Assembly (NCBI RefSeq): GCF_030531065.1
Contig: NZ_JAUNOQ010000001.1
Coordinates: 1-64,000 of the forward strand
Origin: Phascolarctobacterium sp.
GTDB lineage: Bacteria; Bacillota; Negativicutes; Acidaminococcales; Acidaminococcaceae
Reading direction: 5' to 3'
Length of the DNA: 64,000 nucleotides
The first letter of the stretch is position 1, and every line of letters begins with the position of its first letter. Of this stretch, positions 1 to 7,424 are shown in pieces. The notes under the pieces were generated by a model. That model did not search any database, was not told the origin of the DNA, and worked only from the letters and a program-made list of their open reading frames with translations. The translations under genes and the position numbers were made by a program.

Positions 1-953
1 TAATCGTGGGCTTTAGCTGCGCGGCGAATAACGCGGCTAAATATTTGTACGACGACAAGCCGATGAAGGTGGAAAATATCAATCCGTATTTGGTTGACGG
101 GCCTGTAATTTTTATTGAAAATCGCAATAAGCCTTTATGCGACGTGCCTAAGATGTCTACAGGTAATCGACCGGCAGACGGCGGCGCGTTGATTATTGAA
201 GCGGAGGACTACGATGATTTTATAAAAAAAGAACCGCTTGCAAAGCCGTTAATCAAAAGATTAGTTGGAGCTGTCGAGTTCATCAACAATAGAAAAAGAT
301 ATTGCTTATGGTTAGTGGGAGTTAGTCCGGCTGAATTACGAAAGTTGCCTGAAGTTATGAAGCGTGTTGAAGCTTGTAAAAATAATAGGTTAAACGGAGC
401 TGTTGATAGGCAGAAATTAGCAGATACGCCACATCTTTTTAGAGAAACAAAAAATCCTGAAACTTATGTTATAGTTCCTGCAACTTCATCTGAAAACAGA
501 AAATATATACCAATAGGATTTTTAGATAGTGACACTATACCTACAAATGCAGCTCTTATAATACCTGATGCAATGTTATATTCTTTGGGAATTTTGTCAT
601 CTAACGTCCACATGGCTTGGATGCGTGCGGTCGCAGGCAGATTGAAAAGCGATTATCGCTACTCGAAAGATATCGTCTACAATAATTTCCCGTGGCCCAC
701 GCCGACGGCGGCGCAACGCGAAAAAATCGAGCGCACGGCGCAGGGCATTTTAGACGCGCGGGCGCTGTACCCGGACAGCAGCCTGGCGGATTTGTACGAC
801 GAGCTGACGATGCCCAAAGAATTGCGCGACGCGCACCGCGCCAACGACCGCGCGGTGATGGAAGCCTACGGCTTTTGGGGAAAATTAAACAGCGAAGCCG
901 CGTGCGTGGCGGAGCTGATGAAGATGTACCGCACGTTGGCGGGGGAATCGTGA
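1..953 (+). CDS. MmeI-like DNA methyltransferase, C-terminal part (5' truncated by window)
   Basis: The reading frame is open to the left edge, so the visible 315-317 residues are the C-terminal part of a larger protein. They match the target-recognition and helical tail regions of MmeI-like (type IIL) restriction-modification enzymes. Recognisable pieces are YIPIGFLDSD, a segment around residues 200-215 ending AVAGRLKSDYRYS, then IVYNNFPWPTP, and near the C-terminus SLADLYDELTMP and NDRAVMEAYGF. Such proteins add N6-methyl groups to adenine, and many also cut DNA; the catalytic part lies outside the window. Codon use is AT-richer in the middle (residues 75-200), as is common in variable recognition domains. 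A near-copy of the last codons recurs at about 2169-2192, which suggests a past duplication of the 3' end. The family call is confident; whether the enzyme is active cannot be seen. Confidence 0.8.
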   Translation, partial: IVGFSCAANNAAKYLYDDKPMKVENINPYLVDGPVIFIENRNKPLCDVPKMSTGNRPADGGALIIEAEDYDDFIKKEPLAKPLIKRLVGAVEFINNRKRYCLWLVGVSPAELRKLPEVMKRVEACKNNRLNGAVDRQKLADTPHLFRETKNPETYVIVPATSSENRKYIPIGFLDSDTIPTNAALIIPDAMLYSLGILSSNVHMAWMRAVAGRLKSDYRYSKDIVYNNFPWPTPTAAQREKIERTAQGILDARALYPDSSLADLYDELTMPKELRDAHRANDRAVMEAYGFWGKLNSEAACVAELMKMYRTLAGES

Positions 954-1170
954 TAAACTCCCCCGGTCATTTTGCAAGCAAAATGCCAGCCCCCTCTAAG
1001 AGGGGGCAAAAAATACAGTTTAAAGCATAAAGTATTTTCCTCCCTCTAAGAGGGAGGTGCCGAACAAAGTGAGGCGGAGGGAGTTTTCGAGTAACGAAAA
1101 GCTTGGCAAAAAATGCTTTACCATTATCCACAAGGGGATAGATGTAAGCGAAATGTTACTTCTATCTTAC
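954..1170. other. Intergenic stretch with small hairpin repeats
   Basis: No gene is supported here. The stretch holds a palindrome CATTTTGC-AA-GCAAAATG at 972-989, a GCCCCCTCTAAGAGGGGGC hairpin near 990-1010, a related CTCCCTCTAAGAGGGAG hairpin near 1041-1060 followed by GTGCCGAAC, and a hairpin GATAGATGTA/TTACTTCTATC at about 1139-1168. The CCCTCTAAGAGGG type of hairpin is a dispersed intergenic repeat in related genomes as far as I recall; variants appear again near 1822-1850 and 26526-26536. Confidence 0.5.
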
Positions 1171-1432
1171 GGTAGCAAGGCCGCGCAGACCGGAACGTAC
1201 GACGGCTACGGTCGTTTTGCGATGTGCAGAGAAAGTTGTGTCGCAACGGACCAAAGGGACGCCCGTTCACTGCGCGTGTGTTCTGCGCTTCTATTTTCGT
1301 TTTCCTTAGCGCATACGCGGAATGCAGCGGGGCGTGACAGTAGGCGGCGGAATCCGGCAAGCGGCTAAAGCTTCTTTTTGCATACTTTTTACCCTAAAGG
1401 GCACACGTCTTACATTAAGAAAAAGTATGAAT
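1171..1432. repeat. 262-bp direct repeat, copy 1
   Basis: This GC-rich segment recurs at 2194-2456 in the same orientation with only scattered substitutions. It begins GGTAGCAAGGCCGCGCAGACC and ends AAAAGTATGAAT. An open frame runs through both copies, but it lacks a ribosome binding site and is arginine/serine/alanine rich, so I do not call it a gene. Local stem-forming pairs such as ACGAC/GTCGT and TGCGCT/AGCGCA suggest possible RNA structure. Its nature (miniature mobile element, structured RNA, or recombination by-product) is unknown. Confidence 0.75.
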
Positions 1433-1549
1433 GAGACAGAGTTAAGAGTAACGAAACGATACCGGAAAGAATGTTCGCAAAAAAATAAAGCGCGGGGGCG
1501 GTGGTGAAGTGCGGAATGAGAAAAATTTCTGTAAACGCTTCGCCATGCC

Positions 1550-1679
1550 TTGCGCCCAAGCTAAAAATGTAATATAATTATAAATGAAAAAGGACGTTGC
1601 CGATAGACGGTTGTCCCTAGAAGTTAATTGATTAAAAAATAACCGTCAACTTTGGTAGGGTGTGGCGGTTATTTTTTTG
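1550..1679 (+). ncRNA. Putative antitoxin RNA of a type I toxin-antitoxin locus
   Basis: A strong sigma-A-type promoter is present: TTGCGC at 1550-1555, a 17-bp spacer and TATAAT at 1573-1578. The predicted transcript starts near 1585, forms a hairpin between AGGAC and GTCC (about 1591-1617) and ends at a U-tailed hairpin, AATAACCG...CGGTTATTTTTTT, at about 1638-1678. It has no plausible reading frame. It converges on, and overlaps at the 3' end, the small hydrophobic ORF on the opposite strand (1669-1758), as in TxpA/RatA- or BsrG/SR4-type systems. Coordinates include the promoter. Antitoxin activity is inferred from layout. Confidence 0.6.
1634..1679. terminator. Bidirectional terminator shared by toxin and antitoxin transcripts
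   Basis: The inverted repeat AAATAACCG/CGGTTATTT is flanked by runs of T on both strands, so it can end the plus-strand RNA and the minus-strand toxin mRNA. The two 3' ends overlap across it. Confidence 0.65.
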
Positions 1680-1758
1680 CATTCTGAACAACGGACAGAA
1701 TAATTTCTATAATCTTAATTGCCAAATTCAGCAATCGAATCATAGTATCTATATCCAT
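1669..1758 (-). CDS. Small hydrophobic peptide, probable type I toxin
   Basis: This 29-residue ORF starts MDIDTMIRLLNLAIK, continues through an isoleucine/leucine-rich membrane-spanning stretch and ends VVQNAKK. A good Shine-Dalgarno (GAGGGTG) lies just upstream of the ATG. Its promoter on the minus strand is well formed: the -35 TTTACT is at 1908-1903, the spacer 17 bp and the -10 TAAAAT at 1885-1880. This gives a long 5' leader of about 115 nt containing the hairpin GAGAGGG-TTGCAG-CCCTCTC (about 1814-1833). The stop codon lies inside the shared terminator, where the convergent RNA ends. Short membrane peptide, structured leader and overlapping convergent RNA together match type I toxin loci. 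I do not recognise the peptide as a named family. Confidence 0.6.
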   Translation of the reverse strand: MDIDTMIRLLNLAIKIIEIILSVVQNAKK

Positions 1759-1879
1759 CACATCACCCTCTTTCCTTCTAATTTCCCGTAACCTAAGCTA
1801 TGAGATTTCAAACTGAGAGGGCTGCAACCCTCTCCAAGGAAGAGGGACTCCCGCCTACCGTTATGGCAACGCCAAAAGT

Positions 1880-1908
1880 ATTTTACCATAAAGCCACTAT
1901 AAAGTAAA
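1880..1908 (-). promoter_or_regulatory. Promoter of the small toxin mRNA
   Basis: On the minus strand, TTTACT (plus coordinates 1903-1908) and TAAAAT (1880-1885) are separated by 17 bp. The predicted start is near 1873, about 115 nt upstream of the peptide's ATG. Confidence 0.55.
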
Positions 1909-1910
1909 CA

Positions 1911-2192
1911 TTCTTTTTGGAAACGCTTGGGGGCGCGAAACGCGCTAGGAAAGAATGTTCGCAATAAGTAAGGGCGCAGGGGCGGTGGAGAAGTGCGGAA
2001 TGAGAAAAATTCCTGTAAACGCTTCGCCATGCCTTGCGCTCAAGCTAAAAGTGTAATATAAATTATAAATGAAAAGGACGTTGCCGATAGACGGTTGTCC
2101 TTGGAAATAATTCAGTTAAAAATAACCGCTCGTTTTCTCAGGACGGGGCGGTTATTTTTTTGCACTTTTACCGCACGTTGGCGGGGAAGTGA
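1911..2192. repeat. Second copy of the antitoxin RNA module, with the toxin end replaced
   Basis: 1948-2163 repeats 1464-1679: both begin GGAAAGAATGTTCGC and include the AAGTGCGGAATGAGAAAAAT segment, the promoter, the RNA and the terminator. Past the terminator the similarity ends. Instead of the toxin gene, the sequence TACCGCACGTTGGCGGGGAA at about 2169-2188 copies the 3' end of the methyltransferase gene (926-945, one G fewer). The segment appears to be a product of duplication and recombination. Confidence 0.6.
2034..2163 (+). ncRNA. Orphan copy of the antitoxin RNA
   Basis: A promoter TTGCGC (2034-2039), 17-bp spacer, TATAAA (2057-2062) drives a transcript nearly identical at its 5' half to the first antitoxin RNA, including the hairpin between AAGGAC and GTCCTT. 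It ends at the terminator AATAACCGC...GCGGTTATTTTTTT (about 2119-2161). The terminator loop has diverged, and the opposite strand keeps only the last few codons of the toxin. Function, if any, is unknown. Confidence 0.5.
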
Positions 2193-2193
2193 G

Positions 2194-2456
2194 GGTAGCA
2201 AGGCCGCGCAGACCGGAACGTACGACGGCTATGGTCGTTTTGCGATGTGCAGAAAAATTTGTGTTGCAACGGACCAAGGGGACGCCCGTTCTCTGCGCGT
2301 GTGTTCTGCGCTTCTATTTTCGTTTTCCTTAGCGCATACGCGGAATGCAGCGGGGCGTGACAGTAGGCGGCGGAATCCGGCAAGCGGCTAAAGGCTCTTT
2401 TTGCATACTTTTTACCCTAAAGGGTACAGGTCGTTTCTTTACGAAAAAGTATGAAT
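2194..2456. repeat. 262-bp direct repeat, copy 2
   Basis: Second copy of 1171-1432, same orientation, with a few substitutions clustered near 2250-2300 and at the right end. Both copies are followed within about 60 bp by a GGAAAGAATGTTCGC motif (1464, 2498), so the larger repeat unit probably included it. Confidence 0.75.
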
Positions 2457-2572
2457 AAAAATATTCGTATGGAGTTTTCGAGTAACGAAACGTTACTGGA
2501 AAGAATGTTCGCAATAAACAAAACGCGGGGGCGTATCGCGATTGTTTAGCAGTACGCCGCCGCGTTATGCAA

Positions 2573-2616
2573 TAAAAAAAGCTCCGTCCATACTGCCTGC
2601 GCAGTACGGACGGAGT
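2573..2616 (-). terminator. Terminator of the GlpA-like operon
   Basis: CTCCGTCC (2582-2589) pairs with GGACGGAG (2608-2615) with an extended stem inside, and is followed on the minus strand by seven T residues. It lies 29 bp past the stop of the last gene of the operon. Confidence 0.8.
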
Positions 2617-2644
2617 ATTGGAATGATGCGTCAGCTGATTTACT

Positions 2645-3019
2645 TTACTGGTGCAGCTCCATGTCGCGGCTAGCGACGATGTTCACGCCCAGGCCTAAAA
2701 TATTTTCTACGACTACGTCGCCGGTTTTTACGGGAGCGTGCAGCTTAACGCCGCGCAGATAGCGGGCGCAGTCCAAAATGCGCTCCTTGGGCAGCACGTT
2801 GGCGCTGACTACGGGCAGCAGCGGCAGCGCGCCGCCTTCGATGGCCACGGTGGAGGTCAGCATACGCTTGGGCGCGGTTACTTCGTCGTTAGCGTATTTA
2901 GCGCCGCGAGGGCAGGTGTTGCCGGTGACGTTGGTAACGGCTCCGTTTTCAATGGTGACGGTCAGTTCGCAGCCCATGGGGCACATAATGCAGTTCATAA
3001 CGCGAGTTTCAACAGCCAT
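2645..3019 (-). CDS. DUF1667 cysteine-rich protein
   Basis: A 124-residue protein with the motif CIMCPMGC near residue 10 and CPRG near residue 36, the cysteine pattern of the DUF1667 family. These small proteins are almost always encoded directly after the two FAD-dependent oxidoreductases found here. They are thought to act as the third, probably metal- or Fe-S-binding component of a GlpABC-like complex, although they are unrelated in length to GlpC. It is the last gene of a three-gene operon, 12 bp after the preceding gene. The substrate of the complex is not established from sequence. Confidence 0.85.
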   Translation of the reverse strand: MAVETRVMNCIMCPMGCELTVTIENGAVTNVTGNTCPRGAKYANDEVTAPKRMLTSTVAIEGGALPLLPVVSANVLPKERILDCARYLRGVKLHAPVKTGDVVVENILGLGVNIVASRDMELHQ

Positions 3020-3031
3020 TTTATACCCTCC

Positions 3032-4300
3032 TTACAGTACCAGGCCGACGGTAACTTCGTCGCCGATTTGGTTGAATTTAGCTGCGGGGATTTCTACCGC
3101 GATCATTTCGCTGGGCTTAGCCACAGGCAGCGGTTTGGACAGCAGCGTGTTTTCGCCGCTCTTGACGACCAGCTTGACCTTGCGGTGGGGCGCCGCTACG
3201 CGCATGAACAGCTTGATTTTTTCGTCGGCCGGAATGGCGGCTGGCAGGGTGAGCTGCTGCGGTACGCAGGTGCGCACGCCGTCGACGGCTTTGACGGTAA
3301 CGGTGCGGTTGTCGGCGGCCAGCTTGCCCTGCGCTTTGAGGGCGGCGTATTTGCCGGCGATTTCCGCCTCTTCGGATACGAAGTCTACCAGGTCGTGAAC
3401 GTGTACGACGTTGCCTGCGGCAAAGAAGCCGTCCAGGCTGGTTTCGCGGTGCTGGTCGACAACGGGGCCGTTGGTCAGCGGGTTCATGGCTAAATCAAGG
3501 CCGCGGGACAATTCGTTTTCGGGAATCAGGCCTACGGACAGCAGCACGGTATCGCATTCGATATCAAATTCCGTACCCGGAATCGGCGTCATATGGTCGT
3601 CTACTTTGGCGACGGTGATACCGGTCACGCGCTCCTCGCCGTGGATAGCCACGATGGTGTGGGACAGGTACAGAGGAATATTGTAATCGTTCAGGCATTG
3701 TACGATATTGCGGGTCAAGCCGTTGGAGAAGGGGCAGATTTCCAGGCAGGCCTGCACCTTGCAGCCTTCCAGGCTCATGCGGCGGGCCATGATAAGGCCG
3801 ATGTCGCCGCTGCCAAGGATAACGATTTTATGGCCGGGCAGATAGCCTTCCATATTTACCATGCGCTGTGCGGCGCCGGCGGTGAACACGCCTGCGGGGC
3901 GTTCGCCGGGAATGCGGATAGCGCCGCGGGTACGCTCGCGGCAGCCCATGGTCAGGATAACGGTTTTGCCTTCTAATTTCAATAAGCCTTTTTCCGGGTT
4001 GACGGCGATAACGGTTTTATTGCTTTGCACGTCGAGTACCATGGTATCGACCAGGGTTTCGATTTCAGGCTTATCTTTAATCAGCTCGATGCAGCGGTGC
4101 GCATAGCCGGGACCGGTCAGCTCCTCTTTGAAGTGATGCAGGCCGAAGCCGTTGTGGATGCATTGCTGCAGAATGCCGCCCAATTCGCGGTCACGTTCGA
4201 TAACGATGATTTTTTTTGCGCCGTTCTGCCAGGCGCTGTAAGCGGCAGAAAGACCAGCAGGGCCGCCGCCGACAATAATTACATCATATAACTGGCTCAT
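3032..4300 (-). CDS. FAD/NAD-dependent oxidoreductase (GlpB-position partner)
   Basis: A 422-residue pyridine nucleotide-disulfide oxidoreductase-like protein. The N-terminal dinucleotide-binding motif is VIIVGGGPAGLSAA, followed by CIHNGFGLHHF, which is characteristic of this subfamily. A second Rossmann motif is IVILGSGDIGLIMARRM (about residue 160), and FFAAGNVVHVHDLVD (about residue 310) is the FAD-binding C-terminal motif. It sits between a GlpA-like protein and DUF1667, with only 2 bp to the upstream gene, so the three are surely co-translated. The likely role is electron transfer between NAD(P)(H) and the partner's substrate. Such trios are often labelled anaerobic glycerol-3-phosphate dehydrogenase, but no glycerol kinase or facilitator is nearby, so the substrate is uncertain. 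Confidence 0.85.
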   Translation of the reverse strand: MSQLYDVIIVGGGPAGLSAAYSAWQNGAKKIIVIERDRELGGILQQCIHNGFGLHHFKEELTGPGYAHRCIELIKDKPEIETLVDTMVLDVQSNKTVIAVNPEKGLLKLEGKTVILTMGCRERTRGAIRIPGERPAGVFTAGAAQRMVNMEGYLPGHKIVILGSGDIGLIMARRMSLEGCKVQACLEICPFSNGLTRNIVQCLNDYNIPLYLSHTIVAIHGEERVTGITVAKVDDHMTPIPGTEFDIECDTVLLSVGLIPENELSRGLDLAMNPLTNGPVVDQHRETSLDGFFAAGNVVHVHDLVDFVSEEAEIAGKYAALKAQGKLAADNRTVTVKAVDGVRTCVPQQLTLPAAIPADEKIKLFMRVAAPHRKVKLVVKSGENTLLSKPLPVAKPSEMIAVEIPAAKFNQIGDEVTVGLVL

Positions 4301-4302
4301 AA

Positions 4303-5766
4303 TTATTCCTCCCCGCCGTCTACAGGATATTTTTCATAGAACATATTGGAATCTGCGCGCTCCTTGAGTACATCCGGAATGGGGATATTCAGCTCGCGGG
4401 CCAGAATCTGGGTAACGCGCGGGCCGCAGAAGCCGCCCTGGCAGCGTCCCATGCCTGCGCGGGTGCGGCGTTTTACGCCGTCCACGGTGCGGGCGCCTAC
4501 GGGGGAGTTGATAGCTTCCACAATTTCGCCTTCGGTTACGGTTTCGCAACGGCAGATTACGCGGCCGTAGAGATGGTTTTCCGCAATCTTTTCCGCTTGC
4601 TCGGAGGCGGTCATGCGGACGAAAGATTTTTTCTTGGGCAGCGCAGCTTTGAAATCGGCTTTTTTGGCCGCGCCGGATACGCGGGCGATTTCGTTGGCGA
4701 TGAGTTCGCCTACGGCGGGAGCCGCGGTCAGGCCGGGGGATTGCATACCTGCGGCGTTATACAAACCGGGAACGGCGTCGCAGGGGCCGATAATGAAGTC
4801 GCCGGTGCTGGAAACTGCGCGCAGGCCGGCAAATTCGGTAATGGCGGCGCCCATGGGCAGATTGGGGATGAGCTTGCGGGCGGAAGCGATGATTTCGTTC
4901 ATGCCGCCGGTAGTAACGGCGTGGTCCTCTTTGGATTCCTGTTCGTTGGCGTTGGGGCCGATGAAGGTGTTGCCGTGAGTAGTGGTGCAGACCAGAATGC
5001 CTTTGGATTTTTTCGTCGGCGTGGGGAATACGACGCCGTAAACCAGGCTGCTGCACGCGGTCTTGTCGAAAAGAATATATTCGCCTTTGCGCGGGGTGAT
5101 GGTAAAGCTGTCGTCGCCCGCCAGCTTGGCGATTTCATCCGCATAAATACCGGCGGCGTTGACTACGTATTTAGCTGCGATAACGCCTTTAGTGGTTTCT
5201 ACGCCGGTAATGCGGCCTTCTTCTTTAATAAAGCCCAATACCTTGCAGTCGCGGATTACTTCCGCGCCGTTTTGCACCGCGCATTGAGCGAAAGCGATGG
5301 CTGCGCCGAAGGGCCAGCATACGCCGGCGCTGGGAGCCCACAAAGCTCCTTTGACGGTCGTCAGGTTAGGCTCCTGCTCTACAACCTCTTCGTGAGTCAG
5401 GATTTGCAGGCCTTCCACGCCGTTGGCGCGGCCGCGCTGCATAAGCTCCTGTAAAGTCTGCATTTCTTCGTCGGTTGTTGCAGCTACTAAAGAGCCGGTC
5501 CATTTGATATCGAGGTCGAGCTCCTTTTCCAATTCGTGATACAGTCTGTTGCCGCGAACATTGGTAATAGCCTTGAGGCTTCCCGTAGGGGCGTCGAAGC
5601 CTGCGTGCAGGATAGCGCTGTTGGCCTTAGTCGTGCCTAAAGCGACGTCCGGCTCTTTTTCAACCAGTACGCATTTCAGGTCGTACTTGGAAAGCTCGCG
5701 CAAAACGGCAGTACCCACAATGCCGCCACCAATAACGACTACATCAGCGGATTTTACAAATTCCAT
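4303..5766 (-). CDS. GlpA-like FAD-dependent oxidoreductase with BFD [2Fe-2S] domain
   Basis: A 487-residue protein of the DAO family. The FAD-binding motif VVVIGGGIVGTAVLREL is at residues 10-26, the substrate domain lies in the middle and AGMQSPGLTAAPAVGE is near residue 335. The C-terminal 80 residues form a BFD-like [2Fe-2S] domain with CRCE at about 408 and GRCQGGFCGP at about 443, giving four cysteines. This arrangement equals GlpA of anaerobic glycerol-3-phosphate dehydrogenase and related 2-hydroxyglutarate/glycerol-phosphate oxidases. It is the first gene of its operon. The ATG at 5766 has a usable AAGGAAG site upstream. Oxidation of sn-glycerol 3-phosphate is the family-based guess; another 2-hydroxyacid is possible. 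Confidence 0.85.
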   Translation of the reverse strand: MEFVKSADVVVIGGGIVGTAVLRELSKYDLKCVLVEKEPDVALGTTKANSAILHAGFDAPTGSLKAITNVRGNRLYHELEKELDLDIKWTGSLVAATTDEEMQTLQELMQRGRANGVEGLQILTHEEVVEQEPNLTTVKGALWAPSAGVCWPFGAAIAFAQCAVQNGAEVIRDCKVLGFIKEEGRITGVETTKGVIAAKYVVNAAGIYADEIAKLAGDDSFTITPRKGEYILFDKTACSSLVYGVVFPTPTKKSKGILVCTTTHGNTFIGPNANEQESKEDHAVTTGGMNEIIASARKLIPNLPMGAAITEFAGLRAVSSTGDFIIGPCDAVPGLYNAAGMQSPGLTAAPAVGELIANEIARVSGAAKKADFKAALPKKKSFVRMTASEQAEKIAENHLYGRVICRCETVTEGEIVEAINSPVGARTVDGVKRRTRAGMGRCQGGFCGPRVTQILARELNIPIPDVLKERADSNMFYEKYPVDGGEE

Positions 5767-5826
5767 TCTGTCACTTCCTTGCCGAATTTTCTTGAAAATT
5801 ACAAGTAAATTTTATCACATTTTGCA

Positions 5827-5856
5827 CAAAAAAAGAACTGCCGCAGAGCAGTTCTT
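5827..5856 (-). terminator. Terminator downstream of lpxT
   Basis: AGAACTGC (5834-5841) and GCAGTTCT (5848-5855) form a hairpin followed on the minus strand by a run of seven T. It separates lpxT from the GlpA-like operon. Confidence 0.8.
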
Positions 5857-5907
5857 CGCAGATTTTTTCACAATTTCATCAAAATTTGTCCGCGCGGGAC
5901 ACGGTCG

Positions 5908-6630
5908 TTACCGCTTGAGCATGAAATAACGCAGGGGCAGACGCTTTTCCAGCCATTCGATAAAAATATCGGCGGCGGGAGTCAGGAGCAGCCAGCTTAA
6001 AATCACCAGCGCGAAGGAAACGGAACCGACGGCTATATCCGTAAACCAGTGAGCGCCGCTCATAACGCGCGGCAACGAAAAGATAAGAAAAACCGCAAGA
6101 GCTTTATAAAAAGCGTCGCGCCCAATATATTTCCACATATAGGCGGCGAAAATCAAAAGCATCATGCCGTGGTCGCCGGGAAAGCTGGCGCCGCTGCTGT
6201 CCTTTGCAGGCCAGCCGCTGAGCAGGCGCGTGAAATTAACATTATGATACACACTGTCGAAATAAACGCTGGCGCTGACGCGGTCGATGGGCAGCATGCG
6301 GTCGAACTGCTTCATGATGACGGCGCTGGCCAGCATGGCGACGCCGATGCAGAAAAGCCAGCGTTTGCCCTCGACGTTGGCGCGACGGTAATAGCCGTAG
6401 TAAATCAGCAGCATAATCGCAAAAGGCACTAAATCGAAGAGGCGCAGGTTGACGAAAGCCACGAGATATAAAAAGCCCTGGCTGAGCGCTAATTGCCGGT
6501 TGAAAAAATAAAAAACAGTTTTATCAATTTCAAACCAAAAGCCTTGGAAGGCTGTGGCGTACCAGCTGCCGAAAAGCGCAAACCCTATAAAATTGCAAAC
6601 GCCGAGTAAAAGCAATTTTTTGTTTCGCAT
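5908..6630 (-). CDS. lpxT: LpxT-like Kdo2-lipid A phosphotransferase (PAP2 family)
   Basis: A 240-residue membrane protein that follows E. coli LpxT closely along its length. Shared features are an N-terminal F-x-SWY segment, DKTVFYFFN near residue 36, KDSSGASFPGDHGMMLLIF near residue 146 (PAP2 motif 2 in the LpxT form SFPGDH) and PRVMSGAHWFTDIAVG near residue 188 (motif 3 with the catalytic His). LpxT transfers a phosphate from undecaprenyl pyrophosphate to lipid A on the periplasmic face of the inner membrane, and so also recycles the carrier. Its presence argues for an outer membrane with lipid A, as in Negativicutes. It appears to be a single-gene unit with its own terminator. Confidence 0.8.
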   Translation of the reverse strand: MRNKKLLLLGVCNFIGFALFGSWYATAFQGFWFEIDKTVFYFFNRQLALSQGFLYLVAFVNLRLFDLVPFAIMLLIYYGYYRRANVEGKRWLFCIGVAMLASAVIMKQFDRMLPIDRVSASVYFDSVYHNVNFTRLLSGWPAKDSSGASFPGDHGMMLLIFAAYMWKYIGRDAFYKALAVFLIFSLPRVMSGAHWFTDIAVGSVSFALVILSWLLLTPAADIFIEWLEKRLPLRYFMLKR

Positions 6631-6776
6631 CTGCGTATCCTACTTTCAAAAAAAGTTTGCTGAAAATTCATTGCACAATTTCTTCAATATATGATACCAT
6701 ATTCTTGAAGGTAATGTAAGAAAACAACTTGTGAAAATAATTTACTGCCGCAAGACCAGGCCGAGGGGGGATATTT

Positions 6777-7328
6777 ATGCGCAGGTGGTTGTTTATCGTT
6801 TTAGCGTTCCTGGTGAGCGTTCAGGCGGCGGCTTTCGCCAAAGAAAAGCAGGCGGACGTTAAGGAAGAAGGCGCGCGTCCCGCAGCTACGATTACGGTTG
6901 AAGAAATGGAGCGCCGCTGGCCGGAGCAGGACGCGGACGCAGATGTGCTTTACGTCAAGGTCAAGGACGATCAGGTGGAGGTTTACGAAGGGCTGGCGAA
7001 GGACCGCTCTTTGCGCAAGCAGCTTATTTTGCAGCTGCCCAACGCCGAAATGCTGCGCCTGTACACTTTGAATAAAGCGACCTACGAGCAGATGAGCAAG
7101 ATGCTGCTCGATTACGAAAACGACAACACGAATTTTAACGGCTATAAAATTATCACGGATAAGGACTTGCCGCGCAAATTGGATAACGGCGCGCAGGTTT
7201 ACCGCTTCTGGTTCATGAAGATCGAGCGGGAGAAGGCCAGCCGCCGCGGTTGGAACGTGCCTATCGGCATCGGTATCGGCATTGGCGGCCACCGGCACCA
7301 CGGGCCGTGGATTGGCGTGGGCTGGTAA
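6777..7328 (+). CDS. Secreted protein of unknown function
   Basis: A 183-residue protein with a clear signal peptide (MRRWLFIVLAFLVSVQAAAFA, cleavage near residue 21). A charged helical region follows with a segment starting MERRWPEQDADADVLYVKVK. The C-terminal tail is unusual: alternating Gly/Ile and His (PIGIGIGIGGHRHHGPWIGVGW). AGGGGGG lies 7 bp before the ATG. It is transcribed divergently from lpxT and ends at a terminator shared with the hydrogenase-like gene. I do not recognise the family. Export to the periplasm is supported, and the His-rich tail could bind metal, which is only a guess. Confidence 0.7.
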   Translation: MRRWLFIVLAFLVSVQAAAFAKEKQADVKEEGARPAATITVEEMERRWPEQDADADVLYVKVKDDQVEVYEGLAKDRSLRKQLILQLPNAEMLRLYTLNKATYEQMSKMLLDYENDNTNFNGYKIITDKDLPRKLDNGAQVYRFWFMKIEREKASRRGWNVPIGIGIGIGGHRHHGPWIGVGW

Positions 7329-7349
7329 CGGCAGAGTAAAGTTAAAAAC

Positions 7350-7395
7350 GAAAACCAGCCCTGGCTTATGCGGCCGAGGGCTGGTTTAATTTTTC
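7350..7395. terminator. Bidirectional terminator between the secreted protein and hydrogenase-like gene
   Basis: AAACCAGCCCT (7352-7362) pairs with AGGGCTGGTTT (7377-7387), with T-rich tails on both strands. It serves two convergent genes. Confidence 0.75.
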
Positions 7396-7424
7396 GCAGG
7401 GAAATTAGCGATGAAGTTTCAATT

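Noticed and set aside
990-1062. CRISPR-like repeats
   Set aside because: The CCCTCTAAGAGGG hairpins are two irregular copies without regular spacers; no cas genes are in the window.
1171-1432. Open frames on both strands within the 262-bp repeats
   Set aside because: They persist in both copies only because the DNA is repeated; there is no ribosome binding site and the composition is unlike protein.
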